A stretch of 64,000 nt of DNA from Bacteroidota bacterium (GCA_018267215.1 JAFDYX010000028.1:1-64000), one strand, 5' to 3'; shown: positions 33,660 to 44,165, numbered from the stretch's first letter. The notes: a model not told the origin generated them from the letters alone. Made by a program: numbers and translations.

Positions 33660-34934
33660 TTAACCAGCCCATCCTTTCACCAACGCAATAGCTTTGTCAA
33701 TTTCTTCTTCCGAATTAAAAATGTGTGTGCAGTGCCTTACGCCAAACACATCGCCCTGCGAGCGCGGGCGCATCCTTGCTTTCTCCCAATACATATCTTG
33801 CAGTTTGGCGCCCGTCCAGCCTTCCAGATTATACACGGTAATGCCCGCACACATCGCTTCGTCATTCGATGAAAAAAATTTCACCTGAGGTATCGACCGC
33901 AGCCCATCGCGAAGGCGCTTGCCCAGAAATTTGATGCGTTCGTACACACGATCAGAGCCAAGTTCAAAATGAAAATCCAGTGCAGCTTCCAGTCCCTTCA
34001 AGACCGGAAAATTTCCTGTGCCCCGTTGGGTAAACCGAAATCCTTCGTCTGCATGATCATCCCATCGGTAGCTTGAAACAGAAGTCCACAGCGTTTTAAG
34101 ATGTTCCATTTTTACAAACATAAACCCGGTGCCGGGTGGTGCTCCGATCCATTTATGAAAACAACCAACGTAGGCATCGCAGCCGATGTCTTTCGCATCC
34201 ACCCGAATATGACCAATAGTTTGAGCGCCATCTAACACAGTAAATATCCCGCGCTTATGTGCTTCGGCACACAATTCTTTCACCGGTAAAATAGCACCGC
34301 TTCCTGAAATCATGTGCGAGAGCATCAGCACTTTGGTTTGGGGCGTCATCGCTTTTATAATCTTATCATAAACGTCTGTAGCACTGACGCACGGCTTGCC
34401 TATCTCCACTATTTTGACTGCAGCCCCATATCTTTTTTCTTTCTGCTTCCATGAGGACAAGCCTCCGCCATGTTCTTGATCGGTGGTAATAATTTCATCA
34501 CCCGGCTGTAAGGTAAGCCCGTTGGCTATGTAGCTCATGCCGTTGGTTACATTGTCAGTCATGGCAATTTCTGCTGCCTCTGCATTGATCAGCTTACCTA
34601 CTTTAGTACGCAAGCTCATTAAATTATTATAACCGCTGATGTACTCCTCTTTGTTGTCGTCTTTGTATGCCCAGTCGGCCGTGTGGGTGGCGGTATAATT
34701 GAGGTGTGCTGTCATTCTTTCTACTACTACTTTGGGCATCGCTCCTATCGTGCCGGGGTTAAAAAAGACTGTATCGCGGTCGAGAGCAAATTGATTGCGT
34801 ACATTCTTCCAAAAGTTGGGATCAGCCGGGTTGAGTTCTCCGGTTTCTTTTGCCTGGTTAGCCAACGAAGTGAGGGCCGGCAGTGTGAGGGCAGAAAGCC
34901 CCAATGATTTGAGCAGGTTTCGTCTGGAGATCAT
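33660..34934 (-). CDS. Tat-exported class V aminotransferase-fold PLP enzyme
   Basis: A 424-residue PLP-dependent enzyme of the class V aminotransferase/isopenicillin-N-epimerase-like group. It starts MISRRNLLKSLGLSALTLPA, a twin-arginine signal, so it is probably folded with PLP in the cytoplasm and exported. Fold motifs: FFNPGTIGAMPK, ITTDQEHGGGLSSW, LSHMISGSGAILPV, FTVLDGAQTIGHI and the Schiff-base Lys in GCFHKWIGAPPGTGF. Substrate unknown; family members include cysteine desulfurases and epimerases, but no sulfur-transfer Cys loop is evident. Confidence 0.87.
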   Translation of the reverse strand: MISRRNLLKSLGLSALTLPALTSLANQAKETGELNPADPNFWKNVRNQFALDRDTVFFNPGTIGAMPKVVVERMTAHLNYTATHTADWAYKDDNKEEYISGYNNLMSLRTKVGKLINAEAAEIAMTDNVTNGMSYIANGLTLQPGDEIITTDQEHGGGLSSWKQKEKRYGAAVKIVEIGKPCVSATDVYDKIIKAMTPQTKVLMLSHMISGSGAILPVKELCAEAHKRGIFTVLDGAQTIGHIRVDAKDIGCDAYVGCFHKWIGAPPGTGFMFVKMEHLKTLWTSVSSYRWDDHADEGFRFTQRGTGNFPVLKGLEAALDFHFELGSDRVYERIKFLGKRLRDGLRSIPQVKFFSSNDEAMCAGITVYNLEGWTGAKLQDMYWEKARMRPRSQGDVFGVRHCTHIFNSEEEIDKAIALVKGWAG

Positions 34935-35082
34935 AGCATGAAAGTTTAGTTAAAGGAAAGATAACGATAAGTTTAGATTTCAGGATAAACCCAGATTACA
35001 CGAAAATAAAAATCAGGAAGTTCTGATTGAGAAAATTCTATTGTCGTTCTAACGATATTTTGACGAACGGATTTTTTGCAAA

Positions 35083-36123
35083 TCAGAAATTGGGGCAAGG
35101 AATAAATAATTTGTCGGGCGGTGGTTTGCGCGGGTCGCGCATACTCCAACTGTACACGATGCTGAACTCGTGCGCGCCTCCGCTGGCGGGGCCTAATTTA
35201 GAAATAGTGTAATCATAGCTGTAGCCGATATTCAGTATGTCCTTGTCTCCTTTTTTAGTGAAGCCTACCAACAGTACAATGGATTCGTTGTTAACAATGC
35301 CATTGACATTTTTAAAAGGAACACCGCGATACCACGTTCCTATAATCAACGGCTCGAAGGTGTAATACACACCCAAGTCCATTTGGTCGAACCTGCCCTG
35401 ATGGCGATACTGCATGGTAGGTGTGATGCTGCGCTCGCGGGCTTTGTTGTAAAACCCCTGCCCCATTACTCCGGGTGTCAGATAAAATTTCCATCCCACA
35501 TGGCCGCTCAGTTTCATGGGCAGCGGGTCGTTGGAGCCCACCAGCGATTGGTTGGGCTGCGTAATGTGTGATGCTGTAACACCCAGCCATCCGTTTTTAG
35601 AATAAAATAATCCGCCCATGGTGAAGTCGGGAAAAAATTTAGACTGACCGGAGTTCAATCCTTCTACCGAGTTTCTGCTCACCACCTGCCCGGTGGTGGG
35701 GTCGAACTGATCGCCAAAAGTCAGTTTATCAAAGTTGATGGCCCGGTTGTAGATGGAAGCCTGAAAGCCGGGGCGGAATGAAAGTTTTTTGGTGATGTTC
35801 AGTTCGTATGAATACATCGCGCCAAAGCTGGTGGACTGCAGGCCGAGCAACCCTTCGCGGTCGCGGTTCAAAATAAAGCCCACCCCGCTTTTTTTGTCTT
35901 CAATAAAAAAATCGGCAAAAGCAGAGATGGTGTTGAAGTTGGCATCTATGGCCGGCCACTGGTTGCGGTAGTTGGTGCCCACACGTGCCTGGCCTGTGGA
36001 GCCGGCAAAGGCGGGATTCAGGTACAGAGGGGCGGCATAAAATTGTGAGAATTGTGGATCTTGAGCAGCCACAGTCATGCTCATCAACCAGGTCAGCAGA
36101 AAAGCCGGACCCACTTTGCACAT
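35083..36123 (-). CDS. PorP/SprF family type IX secretion membrane protein
   Basis: A 346-residue outer-membrane barrel of the PorP/SprF family. A signal peptide (MCKVGPAFLLTWLMSMTVAA) precedes QDPQFSQFYAAPLYLNPAFAG, the family hallmark; GVGFILNRDREGLLG, YSYELNITKKLSFRPGFQA and the terminal GGAHEFSIVYSW also fit. SprF-type proteins help a specific type B cargo reach or attach to the surface. It is divergent from the 1727-residue type B cargo gene, its probable partner. ATG 36150 is an alternative start nine codons upstream. A promoter match lies at 36212-36240. Confidence 0.92.
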   Translation of the reverse strand: MCKVGPAFLLTWLMSMTVAAQDPQFSQFYAAPLYLNPAFAGSTGQARVGTNYRNQWPAIDANFNTISAFADFFIEDKKSGVGFILNRDREGLLGLQSTSFGAMYSYELNITKKLSFRPGFQASIYNRAINFDKLTFGDQFDPTTGQVVSRNSVEGLNSGQSKFFPDFTMGGLFYSKNGWLGVTASHITQPNQSLVGSNDPLPMKLSGHVGWKFYLTPGVMGQGFYNKARERSITPTMQYRHQGRFDQMDLGVYYTFEPLIIGTWYRGVPFKNVNGIVNNESIVLLVGFTKKGDKDILNIGYSYDYTISKLGPASGGAHEFSIVYSWSMRDPRKPPPDKLFIPCPNF

Positions 36124-36211
36124 CCAAACATACGGTTTACCTACACACATCCGAGCAAATTAAGTTCATTCATCACATTAAAAAAAACATTTGCCGACAA
36201 ATACCACAACG

Positions 36212-36240
36212 CAAAACTACTTAACGATATTTTTATTCAA
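36212..36240 (-). promoter_or_regulatory. Promoter of the PorP/SprF gene
   Basis: On the minus strand TTG (36240-36238), 18 bases, then TAGTTTTG (36219-36212) fits TTG-N19-TAnnTTTG within one base of spacing. The expected leader before the start at 36123 is about 85 bases. No equally good promoter is visible for the divergent cargo gene. Confidence 0.6.
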
Positions 36241-36355
36241 ATTGTATAATTTAGTGGGTCGGAGGCGTTTAAATACGAAATGAAATTACAAAAACCATCT
36301 GTTACCATTTGGCCGCAAGCGGATTAAACCGGATGGATGGGGGCATCAGAAAAAA

Positions 36356-39300
36356 ATGAAGGCAATGCAAGCAGTGGGATTATTTAAGTACATACAAAAG
36401 TTTGGTTTTTTAATTGTCGTTTGGGGGTGCGCTGTTCATGCCCACGCCCAAAATCTGGCGCAGCACAACTGGTATTTTGGCAACTCTGCCAATGCCATCC
36501 GCTTCAACCGATCTACTAATGTGGCGGCCGCCATTACCGGTAAGGCTACCCCTTTTGGTACGGGCGGCAGTGCCGTAGCCACTGATCCGGCCACAGCCAA
36601 CTTGTGGTTTTATACCGATGGCAATAATGTGTTTGATGCCACCAACGTATTGATGGCCAATGGTGCCGGCTTGTTAGCCAACACCTCGGCCAACCAGCCT
36701 GTGGCCATCTGCCCCATGCCGGGCGACTCCACCAAATTTTTAGTCTTCACCAACTCGGCCAATTATACCACCGGGGGAAATATTGTAGTGAGCGTGGTGG
36801 ATATGACGCAGTTTGGAAACTCCGTTTTTCCCTCACCGCCTTTGGGGAAGGTGACCTACAAAAATATTGTTACCCCGATGGCCAACCGCTCGGAGGGGAT
36901 GATGATAATTCCGCACGCTAACGGTACAGACTTTTGGCTGATCTCCCATCAGAATAATTCTGTTAATTATTTTGCGTGTCAGATTTCTAAAACAAGTTTC
37001 AATGCAGCGGGGCCGTCATTTACGTTTACACAGATTGTGCAGTCGCAAACACCGCTGCCCACTACTGTAGCTCTGTCGGTGGCCAATTTTTCTTACAACC
37101 GGAAAAAAAAGCTGCTCACGGTTTCTCCTCAAACAGCCAGCACCGATGCGCTAACGCTTTCGTTCAATGAAGCCACCGGAGCGCTGGCACTCGATAAAGT
37201 GCTTTACAACACCGGGGTAGCTTCCACCACCAATCAAAATATTTACGACATTCAGTGGGACAACAAAGGGCAGTACCTCTATGTGTCGCGCACGGGCGAA
37301 GCGGGCATCAATGCCGATGTGTTGCAATTTGATTATACCAACTCTTCGCCTTCTACATCGGTGATCACATCGGTGCTTCAGGCGCCCATATACAGAAGCT
37401 GGGGATTGCAAATAGCTCCCGACAGCGCTATTTATCATCTGTATCAGGCTACGAGCGGAGGGCCTTTCCTGGTGGAGAAGTTTACCAAAACAGATACCAT
37501 TGCCTCGCATGTCATTCAAACCCCGCTGCCTTTCGGGGCGATCAATTTTGCGGGCACACAGTTTCCTTCCTTTATTCCTAAAATGACAATCTCTCTTCAG
37601 TTGTCTTTCACCGCTTCGGGCAGTTGCCAAAATTCTAATATTACTTTCTTCCCCAAAGTATTTCCTAATGCAGACAGTCTCCATTGGGATTTTGGCGACA
37701 CTACACACGTAACCGACTGGAGCCCGGTGCATAAATTTAAAATGGCTAAAACCTATACCGTAACACTGACGGGTTATTACCAAGGCAACAAAAAAGTATT
37801 TACACAGCCACTTACCATCACGCCCTTTTCGCTGAAGCTCATCCTGCCTACAGATACTACTGCCTGTGCCTGCCAGTTGCCGATTAATAAACTGGCCTGC
37901 TCTATGCCGCAGTTTTCTGTGAAAGTAAAAACCAGTGGCGGCAATCCGGTTTCCTATCTCTGGTCGAACGGCCAAACCGGAACGACCCTACAACCTGATT
38001 CGGCCGGATTTTATTATGTCGTAGTAACCGATGCGAGCGGCTGCTCCGCTTACGCAGGCGTAACGGTGAAGCAATATAAAAAAACAGATCAGCGATCGAA
38101 CATCTGGTACTTCGGAAACAAAGCCGGGATTGACTTCAACCAGCACCCACCCAAGGCTCTAAACAACAGCGCCATGATTGCCCCTGCCGGAAGCGCCATT
38201 GTGTGCGACCAAAACGGGCGCACCATTTTTTATACCAACGGCAGCACGGTGTGGAACAAAAAAAATCTGGTGATCGCCACCCATATCGGGGGAGACTCTA
38301 CTTCTACCCAATCTGCTTTGATTATTCCGGTGCCCAACGACCCCACGCTTTATTACATTTTTACAACTCAACCAGCCAATGGTTTCTCGGGCAACGAACT
38401 GCGTTACTCTTTGTTCGACCTGAAATTGAATGGAGGCACGGGCGGCTTAACGCAAAAAAATATTTTGTTGTTTTCTAAAAGTACCGAGCGCATTACCGGC
38501 AACAACGATTGGCTCATTGCCCATGAGTACGGCAACAATACCTTTCGTGCCTATCGCATCACCGCCCAGGGCATCAGCGACCCGGTTTACTCGGCCATCG
38601 GTTCGGTACATTCATTTCAGAATGCCGCCAATGCAGCTGGCTATATGAAACTCGGCCCCAACAACACACTGGCAGTAGCCTTGTCAACTCCGGGCTCCAG
38701 CAACTTAGTAGAAGTCTTTCACCTCAACGACTCCACGGGCATGATGACGTACTATCGAAAAGTTACGTTAAGCAACACCAGCGGGCAGGTCTATGGCGTA
38801 GAGTTTTCTCCGGGCGGAAAAAAATTATTCATCTCCGTGCGCGGGGCTAATTCGGATATCTACGAATATTGGTTTGACTACAAAGGCCATCTCAATTTAT
38901 TAAAAGATAATGTAGAAAGCGGAACAGATGTGGATGCCCTGCAAATTGCCCCCGACAGTCAAATCTATTTTGCCATCAACAACAGCACCAGCTTAGGAAC
39001 TATTCAAGCTTTGGAAGACACCACCAAAGCCTCCATCATTAACCTGAGCGGATTTAATCTTGCTGCCGGCACCAATAGTTATCTGGGCTTGCCTAACTTC
39101 AGACAGCAAGTAGGTATAGGTTTTGGTGGCCCTGCGTTTAGCTTCACGGGGTTGTGTCTGGGCGACTCTACCAAATTTGTTGGAACACCCACCGATGCCA
39201 TTGATAAGTTTCAATGGTTCTTTGGCGATGGCGGCAGCAGCACGAAAGGATCACCCACCCATTTATATGCCGCAGCAGGAACGTACAATGTACAAATGAG

Positions 39301-41539
39301 GCTCACCAACCGGTGCGGGCTCGATACCACCATTACCCAGCAAGTTGTGATCAGGCCTAAGCCCGCCAAACCATCGCTGGCAGCCGTTTCAGTTTTGTGC
39401 TCGTCATCTGTATTGCTAAACTCTAACACGCCCAACACACCGGGGCTCACTTACCTGTGGTCAACCGGTGCTACTACCGATACACTCCGCATCTTTAAGC
39501 CCACTAAACTGACGGTTACCAACACAGACACCAACGGCTGTTCATCTACTGCCATTGGCATTGTTGTTGACAACCGGCCGATCATCAACCTGGGGCCCAA
39601 CGCAACGGTATGTAAAAACAGTTTTGTACTAAACCTTGACGCTGGAAACCCGGGGGGAAATTATACATGGACGATTAACGGAGTTGCAGCCGGCACATCG
39701 CAACAGCAACCGGTGAGCACTACCACGGCCGGAATCTTCAAATACAATGTGTTGGTAGTTGATCCGATCACTACTTGTCAGGCTACCGGACAAAAAACTT
39801 TTACTGTTGTAAACATTCCTACGGTTACCATGATCGGAACTAACCCTACCTCTTGTGGGGCAGCCAACGGAACCATCACGCTCAACCCTGTCACTTCTCC
39901 TAACTTATATTCTTACTTTGTATCGGGCGGGGCGTTCAATCAATTAGGTCAAAACCAGTCAGCAGCTACACAAGGTCCTTTTACAGGACTTAGTGCCGGC
40001 ACGTACTCGGCCATCATCACCGATCAGATTACAGGATGCACCGCCTCTGCTGCGTACGGCCTGGTGGATGCTACCTACACCGCCTCGGCCACCTTTAACA
40101 GTTGCAACCCTTCGCTGGTAAAAGTAACTACTACCGGTGGCATCGCTCCTTTTAAATATACATTCACCAATGCCGGCACCGGACAAGTAACCGGGCCGCT
40201 GACTACCGACACCACTTCTTTAGTGCCGGGCAATTATGTAATACAAGTGGCGGATAATAATGGAGCTGGTTGCACGTATTCTTTCAATCAAAGTGTAAAC
40301 CCGGTAGCACCTGTGCTGACCATTACGCCCAGTTTGTGTACCAACCCGGCCACGCTTACAGCCAATGTGGTAGGCGCCAGTTCTTATTCGTGGACAGGGC
40401 CCGCCATCAGCGGGAGCACGGCCGCAAGTTCTATCAACATTACAGCGGGAGGAATCTATCAAGTAGTAGTTAAAACATCGGGTGGATGTAAGCTGACGCA
40501 AACCTCTACCGTAAATTACAACGGCCCTATCACTCCGGCTTTTACGCAAAGCGATCCATGCCAAACCTCGGTGATACTCACCGCCACGCCTGTTGGCAAT
40601 TATACCTACCGATGGTATGAAAACGGATCGGCCACACCCACACAACTTGGGCAATTGGTTTCTCTTTCCCCAACTGATAATGGCGCCACTTTTATTTTGC
40701 AAGTGATTGATGCCGTGTCGGGATGCACTGTTAGCACAGCTTCCAAAACAGTACAAGTAGTGGGACCCGTTACTGCCGGCCTCACCTCATCGTTAGCTTG
40801 CGATGACGGCAAGCCCTTTACGCTGACATCCACTACCAATGCCGGCTCGCCTACTTATGTGTGGCAATTGAACGGAAACAATATTAGCGGTGCAACATCG
40901 GCCACGCTTCAACAAACTGCTACCGGTACTTATCAAGTAAACATCACCTTGGGTGTATGTAGTGCTTCGGCCAACATCTTAATTACACGAGCCCCCGTGC
41001 CGGTGGGGCAACTGCCGGTGCAGGCCACCATTTGCAGCGATGTGGACAATCAAAACCCCAGCACTTCTAAAGTGACACTCGACCCCGGTTTTTTTACGGC
41101 TTATGATTGGTTTAAAAATACTGTTACGCTGAACTATACGCTGCGGTCTTATGTGGCCGACAGCCCCGGTATTTATTCTGTCAACCTCACCAATACGTTT
41201 GGTTGCACCAGCACGAACACGGTCAACGTCATCAACGACTGCGAGCCGGTGGTAACAGCGCCCAACGCTTTCCGGCCGGGCAGCACGCATCAGGTCAATA
41301 CCTATTTTCAGGTATTTAGTTTTTTCATCACCGACAATTTTGAGGTGCTGATCTTTAACCGGTGGGGCGAACTGGTGTATGAATCTAAAGACCGCAACTT
41401 CCGGTGGCATGGCGACTTCAATGGAAATGGAAGCCCATTGCCGGGAGGAACTTATACTTATCTGGTTCGGTACGTCAGCACCTTCCATCCCGATCTGGGC
41501 GTGCAGGAACAGCGGGGCGGTGTAGTTTTGTTGCGGTAA
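36356..41539 (+). CDS. Giant T9SS type B cargo protein with duplicated propeller-PKD modules
   Basis: A 1727-residue surface protein. A signal peptide ends at AHAQ. Two homologous modules follow: NWYFGNSANAIRFN (from about residue 38) and NIWYFGNKAGIDFNQ (from about 582), each a beta-propeller-like stretch of several hundred residues closed by a PKD domain (LHWDFGDTTHVTDWSP at about 440; FQWFFGDGGSSTKGSPTH at about 950). Then come Ig/PKD-like repeats (about 1000-1630) rich in Thr, Ser and Asn. The end (about 1635-1727; APNAFRPGS, FEVLIFNRWGELVYES, GTYTYLVRY) is the gliding-motility-type B sorting domain. The divergent SprF-like gene is its likely dedicated helper. Adhesion or gliding function is inference. 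Confidence 0.92.
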   Translation: MKAMQAVGLFKYIQKFGFLIVVWGCAVHAHAQNLAQHNWYFGNSANAIRFNRSTNVAAAITGKATPFGTGGSAVATDPATANLWFYTDGNNVFDATNVLMANGAGLLANTSANQPVAICPMPGDSTKFLVFTNSANYTTGGNIVVSVVDMTQFGNSVFPSPPLGKVTYKNIVTPMANRSEGMMIIPHANGTDFWLISHQNNSVNYFACQISKTSFNAAGPSFTFTQIVQSQTPLPTTVALSVANFSYNRKKKLLTVSPQTASTDALTLSFNEATGALALDKVLYNTGVASTTNQNIYDIQWDNKGQYLYVSRTGEAGINADVLQFDYTNSSPSTSVITSVLQAPIYRSWGLQIAPDSAIYHLYQATSGGPFLVEKFTKTDTIASHVIQTPLPFGAINFAGTQFPSFIPKMTISLQLSFTASGSCQNSNITFFPKVFPNADSLHWDFGDTTHVTDWSPVHKFKMAKTYTVTLTGYYQGNKKVFTQPLTITPFSLKLILPTDTTACACQLPINKLACSMPQFSVKVKTSGGNPVSYLWSNGQTGTTLQPDSAGFYYVVVTDASGCSAYAGVTVKQYKKTDQRSNIWYFGNKAGIDFNQHPPKALNNSAMIAPAGSAIVCDQNGRTIFYTNGSTVWNKKNLVIATHIGGDSTSTQSALIIPVPNDPTLYYIFTTQPANGFSGNELRYSLFDLKLNGGTGGLTQKNILLFSKSTERITGNNDWLIAHEYGNNTFRAYRITAQGISDPVYSAIGSVHSFQNAANAAGYMKLGPNNTLAVALSTPGSSNLVEVFHLNDSTGMMTYYRKVTLSNTSGQVYGVEFSPGGKKLFISVRGANSDIYEYWFDYKGHLNLLKDNVESGTDVDALQIAPDSQIYFAINNSTSLGTIQALEDTTKASIINLSGFNLAAGTNSYLGLPNFRQQVGIGFGGPAFSFTGLCLGDSTKFVGTPTDAIDKFQWFFGDGGSSTKGSPTHLYAAAGTYNVQMRLTNRCGLDTTITQQVVIRPKPAKPSLAAVSVLCSSSVLLNSNTPNTPGLTYLWSTGATTDTLRIFKPTKLTVTNTDTNGCSSTAIGIVVDNRPIINLGPNATVCKNSFVLNLDAGNPGGNYTWTINGVAAGTSQQQPVSTTTAGIFKYNVLVVDPITTCQATGQKTFTVVNIPTVTMIGTNPTSCGAANGTITLNPVTSPNLYSYFVSGGAFNQLGQNQSAATQGPFTGLSAGTYSAIITDQITGCTASAAYGLVDATYTASATFNSCNPSLVKVTTTGGIAPFKYTFTNAGTGQVTGPLTTDTTSLVPGNYVIQVADNNGAGCTYSFNQSVNPVAPVLTITPSLCTNPATLTANVVGASSYSWTGPAISGSTAASSINITAGGIYQVVVKTSGGCKLTQTSTVNYNGPITPAFTQSDPCQTSVILTATPVGNYTYRWYENGSATPTQLGQLVSLSPTDNGATFILQVIDAVSGCTVSTASKTVQVVGPVTAGLTSSLACDDGKPFTLTSTTNAGSPTYVWQLNGNNISGATSATLQQTATGTYQVNITLGVCSASANILITRAPVPVGQLPVQATICSDVDNQNPSTSKVTLDPGFFTAYDWFKNTVTLNYTLRSYVADSPGIYSVNLTNTFGCTSTNTVNVINDCEPVVTAPNAFRPGSTHQVNTYFQVFSFFITDNFEVLIFNRWGELVYESKDRNFRWHGDFNGNGSPLPGGTYTYLVRYVSTFHPDLGVQEQRGGVVLLR

Positions 41540-41667
41540 AGCTTTGATTATCCATTCTGAGCCAGCACGATCAGGCAAAGAAGTGCAACCCTGCATGAAA
41601 ATATTTAGTTTCAAAATGTACCGTGAATTAAGTAAACTTACACCAAGTTTTTTCACGAATAGATGCG

Positions 41668-44163
41668 ATGAGTAATTCTTTTGACGAATCGAGAGCTATC
41701 AGTCGTCTCAAACATATCCTACCCACGCAATCACCGCTGAAGGATTTCATTCACCACAACACACTTCATGGTTTTCAGGAAAAAAAATTCTTAGCCGGAA
41801 TACGCGAAGCTTCCCAAATATTAGGTTACAAGGTTTCTTTGAGACTTGATATGTACCGCGATCTTTTTGGGGATGGCAAAATATCCGAAAAAATATTAGA
41901 CCGTGTTCTTACAGAAACAAAAGGTCTCGATCAACTCTCCGTCTGGAAGAAAAAACTCATCCAAGCTCAGTACAACCAACATTTGCCTCCCCGGATCGGC
42001 TCACTCCGCGCGGCCTGGAAGCGCGACTACGGTGTTGATTTAGATTCATTGGTGCACCCCATACTTTTCAGAATACTATGCAGTTTTCTCGATCAGGGTA
42101 TTGCTATCTGGGGTTTTCCTGATAAGGACTTGGGTTTTCTCCAGGCTATCCGTGAACTGGAACGAAATAGCCATTCAAGTTTTTTTCGCACTAAACGTGC
42201 AAAGCAACTGCTGATTTCTTCCCGTGTTAGTATCAAAGAACTGCTCCGCATCTTAGTTGGGGAAGATGAAAGTTTGTACGAACACTATCTGTTTGACCAA
42301 CAGTTTGCCCATCAAGGGTGGAGCGGCATGGTATCTGTCGTTGAGGATCATCCCATCACATTGCTGGACACCCGGAAAATCTCTTTACGTGAATTGATTC
42401 TATTCGAGTTGCTCTTAGAAATTGATGCACTCGATTATCGTTTCAAAGGCGGATGGAAACCCTTAAGCGAAAGTCTCACACACAGACCACAAGCCCTCTT
42501 TTCTGATATTGAGTTTACAGAACTTCACGAGGTGCTTTCGCTGTGGCAGGTTGCTTATGAGTGGTCGTACTACGACCCTGTGTTAAAAGGGATTGGCGCT
42601 GCCATTGATTTGCCAAAAAAATCTCGTGATGTAACGTTTCAAGCATTTTTTTGTATTGATGACCGCGAGTGTTCTTTTCGCAGGCACATCGAAACTTTGG
42701 ATTCACGTTGTGAGACGCTTGGCACACCGGGTTTCTTTGGTATGGAGTTTTTCTTTCAGCCACAAGGCGGAAAATTTTACTCAAAGCTTTGCCCGGCTCC
42801 TGTTACCCCCAAACATTTGGTCAGGGAGTATGAAAGCTGCAAAGAGTTGGAACGCGATCTGCATTTTACAAAACATTCGCACAATTTTTTCACCGGATGG
42901 TTGATCTCTCAAACACTCGGCTTTTGGTCTGCGTTTAAACTGTTTCTTAATATTTTTAAACCTTCACTCAGCCCGGCTACTGCCTCTTCATTCAGGCACA
43001 TGGATACCACCGCCTCACTCACCATTGAGAACAAAAATCCAAACAATCGGGAGAATGGCATGCAAATAGGTTTCAGTATTGACGAAATGGCCGACCGGTT
43101 AGAAGCGTTGTTTAAAAGCACCGGGCTTATCGATCCATTTGCCAAGCTTGTCTATTTTTTCGGTCATGGATCTACCAGCACCAACAATCCGCATTATGCG
43201 GCCTATGACTGTGGCGCTTGCGGAGGCAGGGCTGGCTCAGTCAATGCGCGAGTAGCAGCCTATGCCGCCAACCATCCGCAGGTTCGCGAGTTGCTGGCTA
43301 AGAGAGGATTACCTATACCGGAAGAAGCTAAATTTGTAGGAGGGCTGCACGACACCACCCGTGATGAAGTTATCTTCTTTGATGAAGATTTGCTTTCGCC
43401 AACGCAGGCATCTCTTCATTCGGCCAATAAAAAAATATTTGATGCCGCGCTGAGCCTAAATGCAAAAGAAAGAGCCAGAAGATTTCCGACTGTTAACATC
43501 CATCAGCCTGCGGAGAAAATTCATGAGCAAGTGCGCATACGTTCGGTAAGTCTATTTGAGCCGCGACCCGAATTGAACCATGCCTCCAATGCCCTTTGCA
43601 TCATCGGAAGAAGAGCACTGACAAAGCATCTATTCCTCGACCGAAGAGCTTTTCTAAATTCTTTCGATTACCGGATTGACCCGGACGGAAAATACTTGTT
43701 GAATATTTTGAAAGCAGCAACCAATGTATGTGGAGGAATTAACTTAGAATATTTCTTCTCGCGTGTGGATGTTCAAAAACTCGGAGCGGGTTCAAAACTT
43801 CCCCACAATGTGATGGGCTTGTTTGGTGTGGCCAATGGTATAGATGGCGACTTGCGCCCCGGCTTGCCTCGCCAAATGATTGAAATCCATGACCCGATCA
43901 GGCTGATGATGGTGGTTGAGCACTTGCCCGAAATCGTTTTATCAACTATCAGGAAAGATGCCGACACCTATCAGTGGTTCATTAAAGAATGGATTAACTT
44001 GGTAGCTATCCACCCGGAAACACACCAAATGTTTTTGTTCAAAGAGGGAGATTTTACTGAATACCAACCTATAACGGAGCATCTCTCCTTCATCACTGAC
44101 ATGGATCAGTTTATTGAATCATCCACTGAAAATCTTCCCATCTGCTTACTTAAAAGCGCTTGA
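41668..44163 (+). CDS. dabA: Inorganic carbon transporter subunit DabA (DUF2309)
   Basis: An 831-residue DabA, the beta-carbonic-anhydrase-like partner of a membrane proton channel; DabAB complexes accumulate inorganic carbon. The known zinc and catalytic positions are all conserved: Cys329 and Asp331 in FFCIDDRECSFRRHIE, His500 in FFGHGSTSTNNPH and Cys515 in AYDCGACGGRAGSVNAR, with spacing nearly identical to the characterised enzyme. Early motifs PLKDFIHHNTLHGFQ and GIAIWGFPD also fit. dabB starts two bases after its stop. Transported species and direction in this organism are inferred. Confidence 0.93.
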   Translation: MSNSFDESRAISRLKHILPTQSPLKDFIHHNTLHGFQEKKFLAGIREASQILGYKVSLRLDMYRDLFGDGKISEKILDRVLTETKGLDQLSVWKKKLIQAQYNQHLPPRIGSLRAAWKRDYGVDLDSLVHPILFRILCSFLDQGIAIWGFPDKDLGFLQAIRELERNSHSSFFRTKRAKQLLISSRVSIKELLRILVGEDESLYEHYLFDQQFAHQGWSGMVSVVEDHPITLLDTRKISLRELILFELLLEIDALDYRFKGGWKPLSESLTHRPQALFSDIEFTELHEVLSLWQVAYEWSYYDPVLKGIGAAIDLPKKSRDVTFQAFFCIDDRECSFRRHIETLDSRCETLGTPGFFGMEFFFQPQGGKFYSKLCPAPVTPKHLVREYESCKELERDLHFTKHSHNFFTGWLISQTLGFWSAFKLFLNIFKPSLSPATASSFRHMDTTASLTIENKNPNNRENGMQIGFSIDEMADRLEALFKSTGLIDPFAKLVYFFGHGSTSTNNPHYAAYDCGACGGRAGSVNARVAAYAANHPQVRELLAKRGLPIPEEAKFVGGLHDTTRDEVIFFDEDLLSPTQASLHSANKKIFDAALSLNAKERARRFPTVNIHQPAEKIHEQVRIRSVSLFEPRPELNHASNALCIIGRRALTKHLFLDRRAFLNSFDYRIDPDGKYLLNILKAATNVCGGINLEYFFSRVDVQKLGAGSKLPHNVMGLFGVANGIDGDLRPGLPRQMIEIHDPIRLMMVVEHLPEIVLSTIRKDADTYQWFIKEWINLVAIHPETHQMFLFKEGDFTEYQPITEHLSFITDMDQFIESSTENLPICLLKSA

Positions 44164-44165
44164 TA

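Noticed and set aside
37151-37975. Antisense ORF of 274 codons inside the giant T9SS cargo gene
   Set aside because: Arg/His/Cys-rich composition and no motif; a product of the biased sense codons.
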